Below, piece after piece: positions 26,911 through 36,565 of a stretch of DNA of 64,000 bases. How positions within the stretch are numbered: the stretch's first letter is position 1; every line of letters starts with the position of its first letter. Source of the stretch: Porphyrobacter sp. AAP82 (GTDB lineage Bacteria; Pseudomonadota; Alphaproteobacteria; Sphingomonadales; Sphingomonadaceae); the NCBI RefSeq assembly GCF_000331285.1, contig NZ_ANFX01000013.1:62001-126000 (forward strand). Reading direction: 5' to 3'. The position numbers were made by a program, and so were the translations under genes. The notes beneath the pieces are model-generated. The model worked only from the letters and a program-made list of their open reading frames with translations, made no database searches and had not been told where the DNA came from.

Positions 26911-29429
26911 CAGGTGACGATATTCACCAATCGGTCCGGCACGACAATCACCTTGCGCACCGGCGCGCCATCCAATGAGCGCTGGAGGTTCGCCGAAGCC
27001 AGCGCCAGCGCCTCGAGGTCCTGCCTGGAAGCCCCCTTGGGCGCGGTGACCGTGTCGCGCAGCTTGCCCATGTGCTGGATGGCGATGGTCACCTCGTCAT
27101 CGACCAAGAGCGCGGGATCGACTGCGGGCCAGGCGGCATCGGCGATCAGGCCTTCCCCGATCGACTGCCACGCTTCCTCGGCGAGGTGCGGCATCATGGG
27201 CGCCGCCAGATGCACCAAGGCCCGGATGGCGGAGCTCCGGCTCGCCGAGGGCGCGGCCTTCTCGACCGCGCCGGTCAGTTCGTAGATGCGCGCCACGGCC
27301 TTGTTGAAGCCCAGCGCTTCGATGTCGGCAGCGACGGCGGCGATGGTCTGGTGGGTCTTGCGGTCGAGCGCCTTGTCCTCGCCCGTCGCCGCAGCGTCAT
27401 GGGCGCAGAACAGCCGCCACAGCCGCTGGACGAAGCGCGCGCAGCCCTCGATCCCGGCGTCGGACCACGGCAGATCGCGCTCGGGCGGCGAGTCGGACAG
27501 CATGAACCAGCGCACCGCATCCGCACCGTGGCGGGCGATGATCGCATCGGGGTCGACGACGTTCTTCTTCGACTTCGACATTTTTATCACGCGGCCGACT
27601 TCGACGGGCGCGCTGTCCGCCAGCAGCGTCGCGCCGTCCGCGGTGCGGTCGACCTCCTCCGGCCCGAAGAACACCGGCACCCCGCGCGCTTCATCAATGC
27701 GGCTATAGGTCTCGTGCGTCACCATGCCCTGCGTGAACAGCGCGGCAAACGGCTCCTGCACCGCGATCTTGCCGGTGTGGGCGAGCGCGCGGGTCCAGAA
27801 GCGGGCGTAGAGCAGGTGCAGGATCGCGTGCTCGATGCCGCCGATATAGTGCTGCACCGGCATCCACTTGGCGACTTCCTCCGGGTCGAAGGGCTTGTCG
27901 GCGGGCTGGCTCGCAAAGCGCAGGAAATACCACGAGCTGTCAACAAAAGTGTCGAGCGTATCGGTCTCGCGCCGCGCCGGATTGCCGCACTTGGGGCAGT
28001 CCACGTGCTGCCACGTCGGGTGGCGTTCGAGCGGATTGCCGGGGACCTCGAAGGTCACATCCTCGGGCAGGGTGACGGGGAGCTGGTCCTTGGGCACCGG
28101 CACCACGCCGCAGGTCTCGCAATGGATGAAGGGGATCGGCGTCCCCCAATAGCGCTGGCGGCTGACGCCCCAGTCGCGCAGGCGCCACACGGTGCGCCCC
28201 TCGCCCCAACCGGCACCTTCCGCGCGGGCGATGACCTCGGCCTTGGCCGCTTCCACCGCCATGCCATCGAGGAAGCCGGAATTGACGATCACCCCGTCCC
28301 CCGCCTCGGCCTCGCCCTTGAAGGGCTCGTCCGCGCGGGCGGGATCGGATGCGACGACGCGCAGGATCGGCAACCCGTATTTGGTCGCGAATTCGAAATC
28401 GCGCTGGTCGTGGCCGGGCACGCCCATCACCGCGCCGGTGCCGTATTCCATCAGCACGAAATTGGCGATGAACACCGGCAGGTCCGCGCCGGTGAACGGG
28501 TGCTTCGCCGTGATCGGCGTCAGGTAGCCGAGCTTCTCCGCGGTTTCGAGCGCTGCGGCCGTGGTCGCGCCCTTCTTGCACTGGTCGATGAACGCGGCGA
28601 CTTGCGCGTCGCCCGCCAGCCCCTGGGCAATCGGGTGGTCGGCAGCGACCGCACAGAAGCTCGCGCCGAAGATCGTGTCGGGGCGGGTCGAATAGACCGG
28701 CAGCTTGCCGCCGTCGGAAAGGTCGAAGCAGAACTCCAGCCCTTGCGACTTGCCGATCCAGTTCTCCTGCATCAGGCGGACCTTCTCGGGCCAGTCGGCA
28801 AGGCTGCCGAGGCTCTCCAGCAGATCATCGGCAAAGTCGGTGATCTTGAGGAACCACTGGTTCAATTTGCGCTTTTCGACCTCCGCGCCGCTGCGCCAGC
28901 CCTTGCCGTCGATCACCTGTTCGTTGGCGAGCACGGTCATGTCGACCGGGTCCCAGTTGACGGTCGATTCCTTGCGGTAGACGAGGCCCGCCGCATACAG
29001 ATCGAGGAACAGCGCCTGTTCGTGGCCGTAATATTCGGGATCGCAGGTGGCGAATTCGCGGGTCCAGTCGAGCGCGAAGCCGATGCGCTGGAGCTGCGCC
29101 TTCATCTGCGCGATGTTCGCCCTCGTCCAGCCGCCGGGGTGCACGCCCTTTTCCATCGCGGCATTCTCTGCCGGCATCCCGAAGGCGTCCCAGCCCATCG
29201 GGTGCAGCACTTCATGCCCACGCATCTTCTGGTAGCGCGCCAGCACGTCGCCCATCGTGTAGTTGCGCACGTGGCCCATGTGGATGCGCCCGGAAGGGTA
29301 GGGAAACATCTCGAGGATGTAGCTCTTGGGCTTGGGGCTGTCGCTGTCGGCCGTGAAGGTGCCGGCTTCCGTCCAGGCACGCTGCCAGCGTTCATCGGCG
29401 ACGGCAGGGTCGAAACGGGTGTCAGTCAT
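26910..29429 (-). CDS. leuS: Leucyl-tRNA synthetase
   Basis: Charges tRNA-Leu. 839 residues. Class I motifs: [19 protein letters not shown] (HIGH variant HMGH) near residue 40 and [10 protein letters not shown] (KMSKS). A zinc-like cluster CETCGVVP...[18 protein letters not shown] is present, and the CP1 editing domain is complete. ATG 29429 chosen since the conserved [16 protein letters not shown] begins there. Co-directional with the DUF3576 gene upstream and with lptE, holA downstream. Confidence 0.97.
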   Translation of the reverse strand: MTDTRFDPAVADERWQRAWTEAGTFTADSDSPKPKSYILEMFPYPSGRIHMGHVRNYTMGDVLARYQKMRGHEVLHPMGWDAFGMPAENAAMEKGVHPGGWTRANIAQMKAQLQRIGFALDWTREFATCDPEYYGHEQALFLDLYAAGLVYRKESTVNWDPVDMTVLANEQVIDGKGWRSGAEVEKRKLNQWFLKITDFADDLLESLGSLADWPEKVRLMQENWIGKSQGLEFCFDLSDGGKLPVYSTRPDTIFGASFCAVAADHPIAQGLAGDAQVAAFIDQCKKGATTAAALETAEKLGYLTPITAKHPFTGADLPVFIANFVLMEYGTGAVMGVPGHDQRDFEFATKYGLPILRVVASDPARADEPFKGEAEAGDGVIVNSGFLDGMAVEAAKAEVIARAEGAGWGEGRTVWRLRDWGVSRQRYWGTPIPFIHCETCGVVPVPKDQLPVTLPEDVTFEVPGNPLERHPTWQHVDCPKCGNPARRETDTLDTFVDSSWYFLRFASQPADKPFDPEEVAKWMPVQHYIGGIEHAILHLLYARFWTRALAHTGKIAVQEPFAALFTQGMVTHETYSRIDEARGVPVFFGPEEVDRTADGATLLADSAPVEVGRVIKMSKSKKNVVDPDAIIARHGADAVRWFMLSDSPPERDLPWSDAGIEGCARFVQRLWRLFCAHDAAATGEDKALDRKTHQTIAAVAADIEALGFNKAVARIYELTGAVEKAAPSASRSSAIRALVHLAAPMMPHLAEEAWQSIGEGLIADAAWPAVDPALLVDDEVTIAIQHMGKLRDTVTAPKGASRQDLEALALASANLQRSLDGAPVRKVIVVPDRLVNIVT

Positions 29430-29454
29430 GCAAGGTCGGTCCGGTGGAGCGGTG

Positions 29455-29931
29455 TCAGGAAGCAAGCGCCTGGCGGCGCAGATCGCGGGCCTTGGTGAGG
29501 ATGATGTCCTCAAGCTTCTGGACGGTCGCCGCCTGCACCGGGGCCTCGACCCAGGTGCCCGACTGGTTGACCTGACGGCTCGCCGCGACCCGCAGCGCAT
29601 CGGCGCGCAGGTCCTGGTCGAGGATCGTGACGGTCAGCTTCACCCGCTCGCCCGGATTGGCCGGGTTGGCATACCAGTCGGTCACGATCACCCCGCCGGC
29701 GCTGTCCGCCTGGAGCAGCGGCGCGAAGCTGACAGTGTCGAGCGCGGCGCGCCACAGATAGGCATTGACGCCGATGGTGTTGAGCTGGGCAGCGGCAAGC
29801 TCGGTGCGCGGACGTTCACGCCCGCCGCAGGCCGCAAGGCCGACCAGCGCGGCGCCGAGCAGAGCATAACCGGCGGTGCGGCGAAGAAGGGCGGAAGGGG
29901 CGCGTGTCACTGCCGGATCATCCTCAATCAT
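29455..29931 (-). CDS. DUF3576 family lipoprotein-like protein
   Basis: 158 residues with an N-terminal hydrophobic segment ending LVGLAACGG (lipobox-like). The core [38 protein letters not shown] is characteristic of the family found upstream of leuS in alphaproteobacteria. Function unknown. ATG 29931 is chosen because a promoter-like TATAGA lies only ten bases upstream of it; the longer start at 29979 would precede that promoter. Confidence 0.85.
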   Translation of the reverse strand: MIEDDPAVTRAPSALLRRTAGYALLGAALVGLAACGGRERPRTELAAAQLNTIGVNAYLWRAALDTVSFAPLLQADSAGGVIVTDWYANPANPGERVKLTVTILDQDLRADALRVAASRQVNQSGTWVEAPVQAATVQKLEDIILTKARDLRRQALAS

Positions 29932-30253
29932 GAAGTCTCGGGCCCGCTCTATAGTGGCATGCCCCCTTGCGGCAAGCACGAAGGCGCGATCGCCCCCGGT
30001 GCAAGCCTGCGTGCAAGACTCAGCACCCCTCGTGCTTTACCGGGGCTGAATTGCAAGGCTGTGCAAGGCTTTCTGTGTGCATGGTGCCACAGGTAAGCGG
30101 CGAAACCCGGGCGGCTGCGGCAATATCATTGCAAGCCGGCGGGCAATGCCTAGGAATATATGTGGAAACAGGCGCGACTCATCCAGTGTTCATGTCGCAT
30201 CTGCTTGGGGCTCTATCTGATCGGGGTCCGGGAACAGGGACGAAGGTTTAAGC
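29932..30253. other. Intergenic region between divergent genes
   Basis: About 320 bases between two divergent genes. The first part holds the minus-strand promoter. The rest is less GC-rich than the genes and contains several GCAAG and TGCAAG repeats (about 30000-30070 and 30135). I see no clear open frame, terminator or known riboswitch. The plus-strand promoter of the gene at 30254 must lie here. Confidence 0.4.
29948..29975 (-). promoter_or_regulatory. Candidate promoter of DUF3576-leuS-lptE-holA
   Basis: On the minus strand TTGCCG and TATAGA are 16 bases apart. The predicted start of transcription is near 29941, about ten bases before the DUF3576 ATG. The very short leader is unusual and the -35 match is only fair. 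Confidence 0.45.
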
Positions 30254-31039
30254 ATGGCAGGCACGGCGGACAGGTTGGCAAAAGCGGAGGTGCGGGCAGG
30301 TCGCTCGCTGCCGCTCGCCGCGCTGTCCGGCCTGCTCGCGCTCGCCGTCCCCAGTGCAGGCTTCGCGCTCGCCGGGCAGATCGCTCCGGCACAGACTGCG
30401 GCGATTTCGGGTGCCGGTCTTGAGGCGCTGGGCCTCGGCATGTTCACCCCCGCCTCGGTCGAACCGGAACTCGCCGCCCGCGTCGCCGGCAAGGCCCGGG
30501 CGCGCGGCGTGTATTTCACCCCCGCCAGCGCCCCGCCGATCACCGGCAAGCGCACTGTCACCGTCGCGGTGCGCGTGGATGACGATACGGCCCGCGCGAT
30601 CTCGGTGAGGAAGGCGCTCGATGCGGTCCCGGGCCGCGGCACGGCGCCCGCCGGGCTTGATGCGAGCAAGTTCCAGCTCGGTGCGGCGCGCGGCTACAAG
30701 AGCTTCGCGCGCACCGTCGACCTGTCGGCCAATGTCCCCAAGCTCGCCCTGCCCGACCTTGCGCAGTTCGAGCCTTCGCGCCCCAAGGCCGACGACAAGC
30801 CCTCGCGCCTCCAGCCGCGCATCGAATTCAGCGACCGCGCGATCGCCGGCCGCTCGCCCAACACGCTCGATTCGACCGCCGCACAAACGGTGGGCGTCGG
30901 CGGCAGCTTCCGCCTTTCGCCCAACCTCAACGTGACCGCGGGCGTGCGCTACTCGCAGGAGCGCGAACGGCTCGATCCGCTCACCAACTCGGTGCAGGAC
31001 AGCCAGGCCGTCTACGTCGGCACCCAGATCAAGTTCTGA
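30254..31039 (+). CDS. Putative outer-membrane or exported protein, hypothetical
   Basis: 261 residues. A signal-like hydrophobic stretch lies at residues ~18-42 (LPLAALSGLLALAVPSAGFALA). The C-terminal ~55 residues alternate polar and apolar residues (VGVGGSFRLSPNLNVTAGVRYSQE) and end YVGTQIKF with a terminal Phe, as in outer-membrane barrel strands. The middle is low complexity with no domain I recognise. Four strands are too few for a barrel on their own, so it could be a partial barrel that oligomerises. Alone between the leuS operon and the reductase gene. Confidence 0.65.
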   Translation: MAGTADRLAKAEVRAGRSLPLAALSGLLALAVPSAGFALAGQIAPAQTAAISGAGLEALGLGMFTPASVEPELAARVAGKARARGVYFTPASAPPITGKRTVTVAVRVDDDTARAISVRKALDAVPGRGTAPAGLDASKFQLGAARGYKSFARTVDLSANVPKLALPDLAQFEPSRPKADDKPSRLQPRIEFSDRAIAGRSPNTLDSTAAQTVGVGGSFRLSPNLNVTAGVRYSQERERLDPLTNSVQDSQAVYVGTQIKF

Positions 31040-31247
31040 TCCTGCACCGGCATTCAGCGCTGACGGCCTGCAAATGGCCCGGCTGCGGGCTTGCGGTGCT
31101 CACGGCCTTCAAGGCCGCTGCGCTCCGGATCCCGCATCCACACCATTTTCGGCACGTCATCACCTGAATGACCACACCGGATCGGCCGCCGACCTTCCTC
31201 GCAAATCCCCGCCGCAAGCCCCTTTCAACGCATAGCTATTCCCCGCT

Positions 31248-31260
31248 TTCCCTAAGGGAA
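31248..31260. promoter_or_regulatory. Short palindrome upstream of the acetoacetyl-CoA reductase gene
   Basis: TTCCCT-A-AGGGAA, a perfect 13-base palindrome, 53 bases before the start codon. It could be an operator or a chance sequence; no -35/-10 pair is clear around it. Confidence 0.3.
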
Positions 31261-31312
31261 TGCGCTCGCTAGGTTGCGCCCAACAAGCGTCACAATTCGA
31301 GGGGAGAATGCC

Positions 31313-32035
31313 ATGGGCCGGGTAGCCATCGTCACCGGGGGAACGCGCGGGATCGGGGAGGCGATCTGCAAGCGGCTCCAGCGCCAGGGCCACACGGTCA
31401 TCGCCAACTACGCCGGGAACGAGGAAAAGGCCAAGGCCTTCACCGAAGCGACCGGCATTCCCGCCTACAGGTGGGACGTGGGCGATCACGAAGCGACGCT
31501 GGCGGGCGTGGCCGAGGTCGAGGCGGCGCACGGCCCGGTCGACATCGTCGTCAACAACGCCGGCATCACCCGCGACGGCACGCTCCACAAGATGAGCTTT
31601 GCCGATTGGAACGATGTCATGCGCATCAACCTTGGCGGGTGCTTCAACATGGCCAAGGCGACCTTCCCCGGCATGCGCGAGCGCGGGTGGGGGCGGATCG
31701 TCAACATCGGCTCGATCAACGGGCAGGCGGGCCAGTACGGCCAGGTCAACTACGCCGCCGCCAAGAGCGGCATCCACGGTTTCACCAAGGCGCTGGCGCA
31801 GGAAGGCGCGAAGTTCGGGGTGACGGTCAACGCCATCGCGCCGGGCTATATCGACACCGACATGGTCGCCGCCGTGCCCGCGCCGGTGCTCGAGAAGATC
31901 GTCCCCAAGATCCCGGTCGGCCGCCTCGGCATGGCCGAGGAGATCGCGCGCGGGGTGGCGTTCCTCACCTCCGAGAACGGCGGCTTCATGACCGGCTCGA
32001 CCATGAGCATCAACGGCGGGCAGCATATGTACTAG
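31313..32035 (+). CDS. phbB: Acetoacetyl-CoA reductase
   Basis: NADPH-dependent reduction of acetoacetyl-CoA to 3-hydroxybutyryl-CoA for PHA synthesis. 240 residues, short-chain dehydrogenase fold: TGGTRGIG cofactor loop, NNAGITRDGTLHKM, catalytic Ser in NIGSINGQAGQYGQVNY, YAAAK, and PGYIDTDMV. The segment GQAGQYGQVNY is typical of PhbB. ATG 31313 follows GAGGGGAGAA. phaZ sits 15 kb away; phaA/phaC are not adjacent. Confidence 0.92.
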   Translation: MGRVAIVTGGTRGIGEAICKRLQRQGHTVIANYAGNEEKAKAFTEATGIPAYRWDVGDHEATLAGVAEVEAAHGPVDIVVNNAGITRDGTLHKMSFADWNDVMRINLGGCFNMAKATFPGMRERGWGRIVNIGSINGQAGQYGQVNYAAAKSGIHGFTKALAQEGAKFGVTVNAIAPGYIDTDMVAAVPAPVLEKIVPKIPVGRLGMAEEIARGVAFLTSENGGFMTGSTMSINGGQHMY

Positions 32036-32101
32036 CAAGGGCAGGCGAGCAGCGCAGCTGCAAGCCGGCGCCGCAAGGCGGCCCGCCGCGCGGCCAGCGG
32101 G

Positions 32102-32157
32102 TCGGCGGCGAAGCCCGCCGAACCCGTCTGACATCAGCCTGCGGCTTTGCCGCAGGC
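32102..32157. terminator. Tandem hairpins after the reductase gene
   Basis: Two perfect hairpins: TCGGCGG/CCGCCGA (32102-32121) and GCCTGCGGC-TTT-GCCGCAGGC (32137-32157). They lie in the 200-base gap after the reductase gene. No T-run follows, so termination is only suggested. Confidence 0.35.
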
Positions 32158-32235
32158 CCCCTCACCCCCCCTTACCGAGCACCCTTGCCGCCGGCCCCAA
32201 TCCCGCTAAGCTCCCCGCCAAAAGGGGGCACCACC

Positions 32236-32781
32236 ATGGCATTGTCCGAAGCGCAAGCAGACCTCCGCCTCGCCCATGTCAACGGCGGCGCGGGGGTGAT
32301 CGCGTCCGGCCTTGCCTGGACCGCGGCGGCCTTCGCGTTCCTCGCGGCGGGGCCCGAGGCGGGCTTCGCAGTGCTGTTCGTCTGCGGCCTCGCCATCGCG
32401 CCCGCGGCGCAGGCCCTGTCGAAATTCGTCTTCAAGGCCCCGCCCTCGGGTCCCGGCAAGCGGCTCGAATGGATCGCGGTCGCGACCGTGCCGGTGCTGC
32501 TGGCGGGGTTCTATTTCGGGTGGCGCGGCATGGCCGGGGCGCCCTTTGCCGCGATCCCGATGGTCGCGATTGCGGTGGGGGCGCGCTACCTCGTCTTCCC
32601 GGTGATGTATGGCGGGGCGGTGTTTCCGTGCCTCGGCGCGGTGTTCATTGCAGGCGGAGCGGCCTGGCTTGCCGCGCCGGAGAGCGCCGCCCTGCCGGTG
32701 ACGATCGGCCTTGCGCTCGCCGAACTGGCGCTCGGCGCGCTGCTGGTGCGCCAGTGGCGCGGGGCGGGAGAGCCTGCGTGA
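32236..32781 (+). CDS. Integral membrane protein, DUF7010-like
   Basis: 181 residues with about six hydrophobic segments, including LAWTAAAFAFLAA and LEWIAVATVPVLLAGFYFGW. The mid-region YLVFPVMYGGAVFPCLGAVFIAGG is the type of sequence seen in small uncharacterised membrane proteins. I am not certain of the family. Its TGA overlaps the start of the next gene. Confidence 0.6.
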   Translation: MALSEAQADLRLAHVNGGAGVIASGLAWTAAAFAFLAAGPEAGFAVLFVCGLAIAPAAQALSKFVFKAPPSGPGKRLEWIAVATVPVLLAGFYFGWRGMAGAPFAAIPMVAIAVGARYLVFPVMYGGAVFPCLGAVFIAGGAAWLAAPESAALPVTIGLALAELALGALLVRQWRGAGEPA

Positions 32782-33683
32782 TGCGCCTCGCCCTCGCGCT
32801 GGCCGCCGGCGTGTGCTGCGCCGCGCCCGCCGCCGCGCAGGAGTATGTGCTGGCGATGACCTACGAAACCGGCACCGAGGGCGGCGCGGATGGCGCCAGC
32901 AGCGCGGCGAGCGGCCGGCAGGCCATCGCCGAGAGGGTGCTCGCGCTGACCCTCGAAGGGGCCGAGCTCGAATACACGCTCCCCTCCGATCCCGAAGAGG
33001 TGCGCGGCAACGCGCGCTGGATGTTCCCCGCGCGGGTGCGGGTGGTGGGCGATGGCAGCATGGCGCTGCTCAACGCCGATGAACTCACCGCCCGCGCCGA
33101 TGCGTGGCTGGCCGAAATGGAGTGGCCGCGCGAGGTGTGCTCGCGCTGGACCTTCAGCTGGGCCGCCTACCAGATCCGCTGCGATGCCGCCGCCGCCGTC
33201 GAGACGGTGGAAAGCTACGGGATGCAGCCGGGGCGGATCGCGGCGGGGCAGCCCTTCGCGCTCAAGGGCGCGCTCGGGCCGGTGGTGCTGGAGCGTTCGG
33301 GCGAGGCCGAGGGCCGGGTGATCCTCACCGGCTCCGGCCCGGTCGACGTCGCCTTCCTGCGCGAGGAAGATACCCGCGCCGCACTGGTGGTTGCCGAGGT
33401 CGGCCGCGAGGCGCTGACGCCCGAAGCGGCCGCCGCCGCTTCCGCCGCGATCGCTGCGACCGGCACGGTCTCGGTCACCTTCGCGGTCGATGCGGCAGGC
33501 ATGGTGTGGCGGCGCGAGGACGTGTCGGACTATACCATGACCGGCAGCCGCTGGCGCGACGGCCACACCCGCGCCCGCACCACCGTCACCCGCCTGACCC
33601 GCGCCGAATGGGAACGGCAGCAGGCGGAAAGGGAGGCGGAAGAGGACCGCGCGGAGCCGCTGGCCGATCCCGCTAGTCGATAA
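32781..33683 (+). CDS. Exported hypothetical protein
   Basis: 300 residues. Signal peptide MRLALALAAGVCCAAPAAAQ, then a region with two Cys likely paired (EVCSRWTFSWAAYQIRC), a beta-rich middle, and a charged tail RAEWERQQAEREAEEDRAEP that may be helical. No domain recognised. Translationally coupled to the upstream membrane protein (TGATG). Ends 11 bases inside the converging LuxR/DUF4019 gene. Confidence 0.7.
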   Translation: MRLALALAAGVCCAAPAAAQEYVLAMTYETGTEGGADGASSAASGRQAIAERVLALTLEGAELEYTLPSDPEEVRGNARWMFPARVRVVGDGSMALLNADELTARADAWLAEMEWPREVCSRWTFSWAAYQIRCDAAAAVETVESYGMQPGRIAAGQPFALKGALGPVVLERSGEAEGRVILTGSGPVDVAFLREEDTRAALVVAEVGREALTPEAAAAASAAIAATGTVSVTFAVDAAGMVWRREDVSDYTMTGSRWRDGHTRARTTVTRLTRAEWERQQAEREAEEDRAEPLADPASR

Positions 33684-34443
33684 CGATCCCAGCGACCTTC
33701 CACGCGCCGTCCTCCCAGGCAAGGCTGACGCGCTCGGTCTGGGCCGTGCCGTCCGCATAGGTCGAGCGGAACCTGACCAGCCGGTAGCCCTGCGGCGGGG
33801 CGGGGACATAGTCGTTGCCGGTGATGTCGCGGGTCAGCATATGCCCAAGCGGCGTGCGCAGGCGGGCGGAGACGTCGCTCCATGCCTTCAAGGTGTTGAG
33901 CCGGCGGAATTCGGCGCCGGTGGCGGCATAGCTTTCGGCCCAGCGGCCCTGATCGATCAGCGCGAGGAAATCCCCCGCCGCGCGGGCGGCGGCATCGGCC
34001 TCGCTCTCCGGCGCGGCGGCGGCGGCTATCGGTATCGCGGGGGCGGGGCCGGCGAGAGTGAGCGGGGATGCGGGAAGGAACAGGGCGGCAAGGATGATCG
34101 ACATGGCGGCAGCTCCGACAAGAGACAGGACGAGGCCGGGCCGCGCCCACCGCCGGGTGGCGGATGGCGCATGTCCTGCCGCCGGAGCGCTGCCGGGCGC
34201 ATCCCCCAACGGCTTGTCCCCCAGCGTTTCGGGGGTGTGCTCGCCCTCCGCTTCGAGCAGGCGCCGCGCCGCCTCGCGGCTGCTGGTGGTGCCGAGCTTG
34301 CGCCGCGCCTCGCGCAGGCGTTCGTTGACGGTGTGGACCGACAGGCCCAGCTCGCGCGCCGAGGACTTGGCGTCATGCCCGCGCAGCAGCAGGCGCAGCG
34401 CGTCCTTCTCCTTCGGGGTCAGCACGTCGGGGCTGGTGGTCAT
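33673..34443 (-). CDS. Membrane-anchored LuxR-type helix-turn-helix protein with DUF4019
   Basis: 256 residues in three parts. Residues 6-65 form a LuxR/GerE helix-turn-helix (LTPKEKDALRLLLRGH...LGLSVHTVNERLREARRKLG). One membrane segment follows near residue 100 (LVLSLVGAAAMSIILAALFLPA). The C-terminal ~120 residues are a periplasmic DUF4019-like domain (GDFLALIDQGRWAESYAATG...). This is a one-component regulator whose DNA-binding part is held at the membrane, presumably sensing a periplasmic signal. Its target is unknown. Confidence 0.82.
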   Translation of the reverse strand: MTTSPDVLTPKEKDALRLLLRGHDAKSSARELGLSVHTVNERLREARRKLGTTSSREAARRLLEAEGEHTPETLGDKPLGDAPGSAPAAGHAPSATRRWARPGLVLSLVGAAAMSIILAALFLPASPLTLAGPAPAIPIAAAAAPESEADAAARAAGDFLALIDQGRWAESYAATGAEFRRLNTLKAWSDVSARLRTPLGHMLTRDITGNDYVPAPPQGYRLVRFRSTYADGTAQTERVSLAWEDGAWKVAGIVID

Positions 34444-34574
34444 GGCCGCGAAGGTAGGGCGCAGGCCCCCACGCGGCCACCCCGAATTTCTGGGGGGTCG
34501 CAGGGGGACCAGGTCCCGGCCGGAAGCGGCGCGGGCACCGCGCGAAGGTGGCGCCGCCGTGTTGACGGGCGCGC

Positions 34575-35873
34575 TCAGGCGCGGGAGCGCACCTGCACGC
34601 GCAGCAGCCAGATCAGCGCCGCGGCGCCCGCCGCCATCGCGGCGATGACATAGAGCCCGCTCGCAAAGCTCCCCGTCCCGTCTCTCAGCGCGCCCCAGGC
34701 AAAGGGGGTGACGAAAGCGCCGATCTGCGCGATGGTGTTGATCGCCGCCGCGCCCACCGCCAGTTCGGCCCGGGTCATCACCTCGGGCCAGGCCGAGGAC
34801 AGCAGCATCTGCACGCTCGCGCCGACGATGGCGAAGGCGATATAGGCGGCGACGATCATCTCGCCCGGCCCGCCGGCGGCGATCACCAGATAGGCCGCAG
34901 CGATCACGACCGTGCACCAGAAGGCATAGATGAACCGGTCGCTCCGGCGGTCGGCTTCGTGGCCGAGCCACAGCATCGCGAGGGTGCCAAGAATCCCGCC
35001 GGCAGCGACCGTCCAGCCGACCGCCTCCTGCCCCAGCCCGCCGCCCGAAGCGAGGATCATCGGCGCTGAAAGCGTGAAGGTGATGTTCGCGCCGATCAGC
35101 AGGAAACTGAGCCCGCCATTGAGCAGCACCCGCGGATTGCCGAGCGCGGCAAGGACGTTGTGGCCCGGCGGCTCGCCCCGCAGACGCTGCTCGCGCGCCA
35201 GTTCTTCGGCGATCCAGTCCTGTTCTGCCGGGGTCAGCCAGGTGACGCTTGCGGGCCGGTCGGGCAGCCATGCGAGCACGGCGAGGCCGACCAGCACCGT
35301 CGGCAGGCCTTGCGCAAGGAACAGCCATTGCCAGCCCGCCAGCCCCGCCGTCCCGTCGAACGACAAGAGCCAGCCCGAAACCGCCCCCATCACCAGCGAG
35401 GCGAGCGGCACCGCGATATAGAAGCGGCTCACCGCGCGGCTGCGGTGGCAGGGCGGGAACCAGCCCGAGAAATAATAGATGACGCCGGGGTAAAACCCCG
35501 CCTCGGCGACACCCAGCAGGAAGCGCAGGATGTAGAAGCTCGCCGCGCTCTCGACGAACATCATGCCCGCCGAAAGCAGCCCCCAGGTGACCATGATCCG
35601 CGCGATCCACTGGCGCGCCCCGAACCGGGTGAGCAGCAGGTTCGAGGGAATCTCGAACAGCGCATAGCCGAGGAAGAACAGCCCTCCGCCAAGACCATAG
35701 ACGGTCGCGCTGAAGCCGAGATCGGCGTTCATGTCGGTCGCCGCGAAGCTGACATTGACCCGGTCAAGATAGGCAAAGAGGTAGGCGACGAGGATCAGCG
35801 GAATGATCCGCCACATCGCCTTGTTCATCGCCGAAGCGCCGATGGCCTCCTGTTCGTCGTCCGCTGCCACCAT
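34575..35873 (-). CDS. MFS transporter, anion:cation symporter family
   Basis: 432 residues with 12 hydrophobic segments. FAYLDRVNVSFAA, LGYALFEIPSNLLL and RFLLGVAEAGFYPGVIYYFSGWFP are the signature of the ACS subfamily (phthalate, hexuronate, tartrate transporters). A second start at MNKAMWR, 15 residues in, is equally good. No catabolic gene is adjacent, so substrate is unknown. Confidence 0.88.
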   Translation of the reverse strand: MVAADDEQEAIGASAMNKAMWRIIPLILVAYLFAYLDRVNVSFAATDMNADLGFSATVYGLGGGLFFLGYALFEIPSNLLLTRFGARQWIARIMVTWGLLSAGMMFVESAASFYILRFLLGVAEAGFYPGVIYYFSGWFPPCHRSRAVSRFYIAVPLASLVMGAVSGWLLSFDGTAGLAGWQWLFLAQGLPTVLVGLAVLAWLPDRPASVTWLTPAEQDWIAEELAREQRLRGEPPGHNVLAALGNPRVLLNGGLSFLLIGANITFTLSAPMILASGGGLGQEAVGWTVAAGGILGTLAMLWLGHEADRRSDRFIYAFWCTVVIAAAYLVIAAGGPGEMIVAAYIAFAIVGASVQMLLSSAWPEVMTRAELAVGAAAINTIAQIGAFVTPFAWGALRDGTGSFASGLYVIAAMAAGAAALIWLLRVQVRSRA

Positions 35874-36012
35874 CGCCTGCCCCCCGAGAGCGAGACTAAC
35901 TCATGCCAACGTGGGGCGCAATGAAGCGGGTGGGCGAGGGGCGGCGCGGGGACGTGACAAAAACTTAAGGGCTTGGCCCTAGCCGTTGCTCGTGGCAGCA
36001 CCAGAGGCGGAA

Positions 36013-36546
36013 ATGTGGAACGACGACAACGCGATCTATGACGATGGAGAGTGGATCACGTGGACAGAAATCAATTCCCATCTTGATCGATTGGAGTTTG
36101 AAGCCGCTTTTCCGTCTCTCGATGTAGAACTCGTCCCGATTTTCCAAAGACTGATCGAAACCGCGCAAGATTATTTCCATCTGACGGGCCGCCATTTGCA
36201 GGTCTATGGCGATCTAGGCGAACTCTATGGCGCAATCGTTCACGGAGTGAAGCTCCACCGCAACTATGCCCAAGGATCCGACGGCAAGATCGGCAATGCA
36301 TTTGTAGAAATCAAAACGATCACGCCATTCAAAAGTAATGATGTCATCACCTTGAACATGGATCGGAACTTTAGTGCGGTCTTGATCGTGAAGATCAATG
36401 AGAATTTCGAAATTTCGAGCAAGTTGATCAAGCGGAAGGACTTGCCAAAAGGATCGAGAAAGCTCTTGCGTCTGAACTGGAGTGATTTCACGAACACGCC
36501 AGAACCGGCTCACCAACTGCATTGTTCGGAAGCAAGACCGGGATAA
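36013..36546 (+). CDS. Orphan protein, probable PD-(D/E)XK nuclease-like (DUF6998-like)
   Basis: 177 residues. Codon use is clearly AT-richer than the neighbours, suggesting recent acquisition. The core GDLGELYGAIVHGVKL, then SDGKIGNAFVEIKT, gives Glu, Asp and E-I-K in the order and spacing of a PD-(D/E)XK nuclease site, followed by an alternating beta stretch (NFSAVLIVKINENFE). The family name is tentative. ATG 36013 has AGAGG before it; TTG 35986 or GTG 35992 are alternatives. No methylase or partner gene is adjacent. Confidence 0.6.
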   Translation: MWNDDNAIYDDGEWITWTEINSHLDRLEFEAAFPSLDVELVPIFQRLIETAQDYFHLTGRHLQVYGDLGELYGAIVHGVKLHRNYAQGSDGKIGNAFVEIKTITPFKSNDVITLNMDRNFSAVLIVKINENFEISSKLIKRKDLPKGSRKLLRLNWSDFTNTPEPAHQLHCSEARPG

Positions 36547-36565
36547 GGGAGGAGCGATAGGCCGC

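Noticed and set aside
27072-29498. Long plus-strand open frame opposite leuS
   Set aside because: leuS is complete on the minus strand; the antisense product has no recognisable motif.
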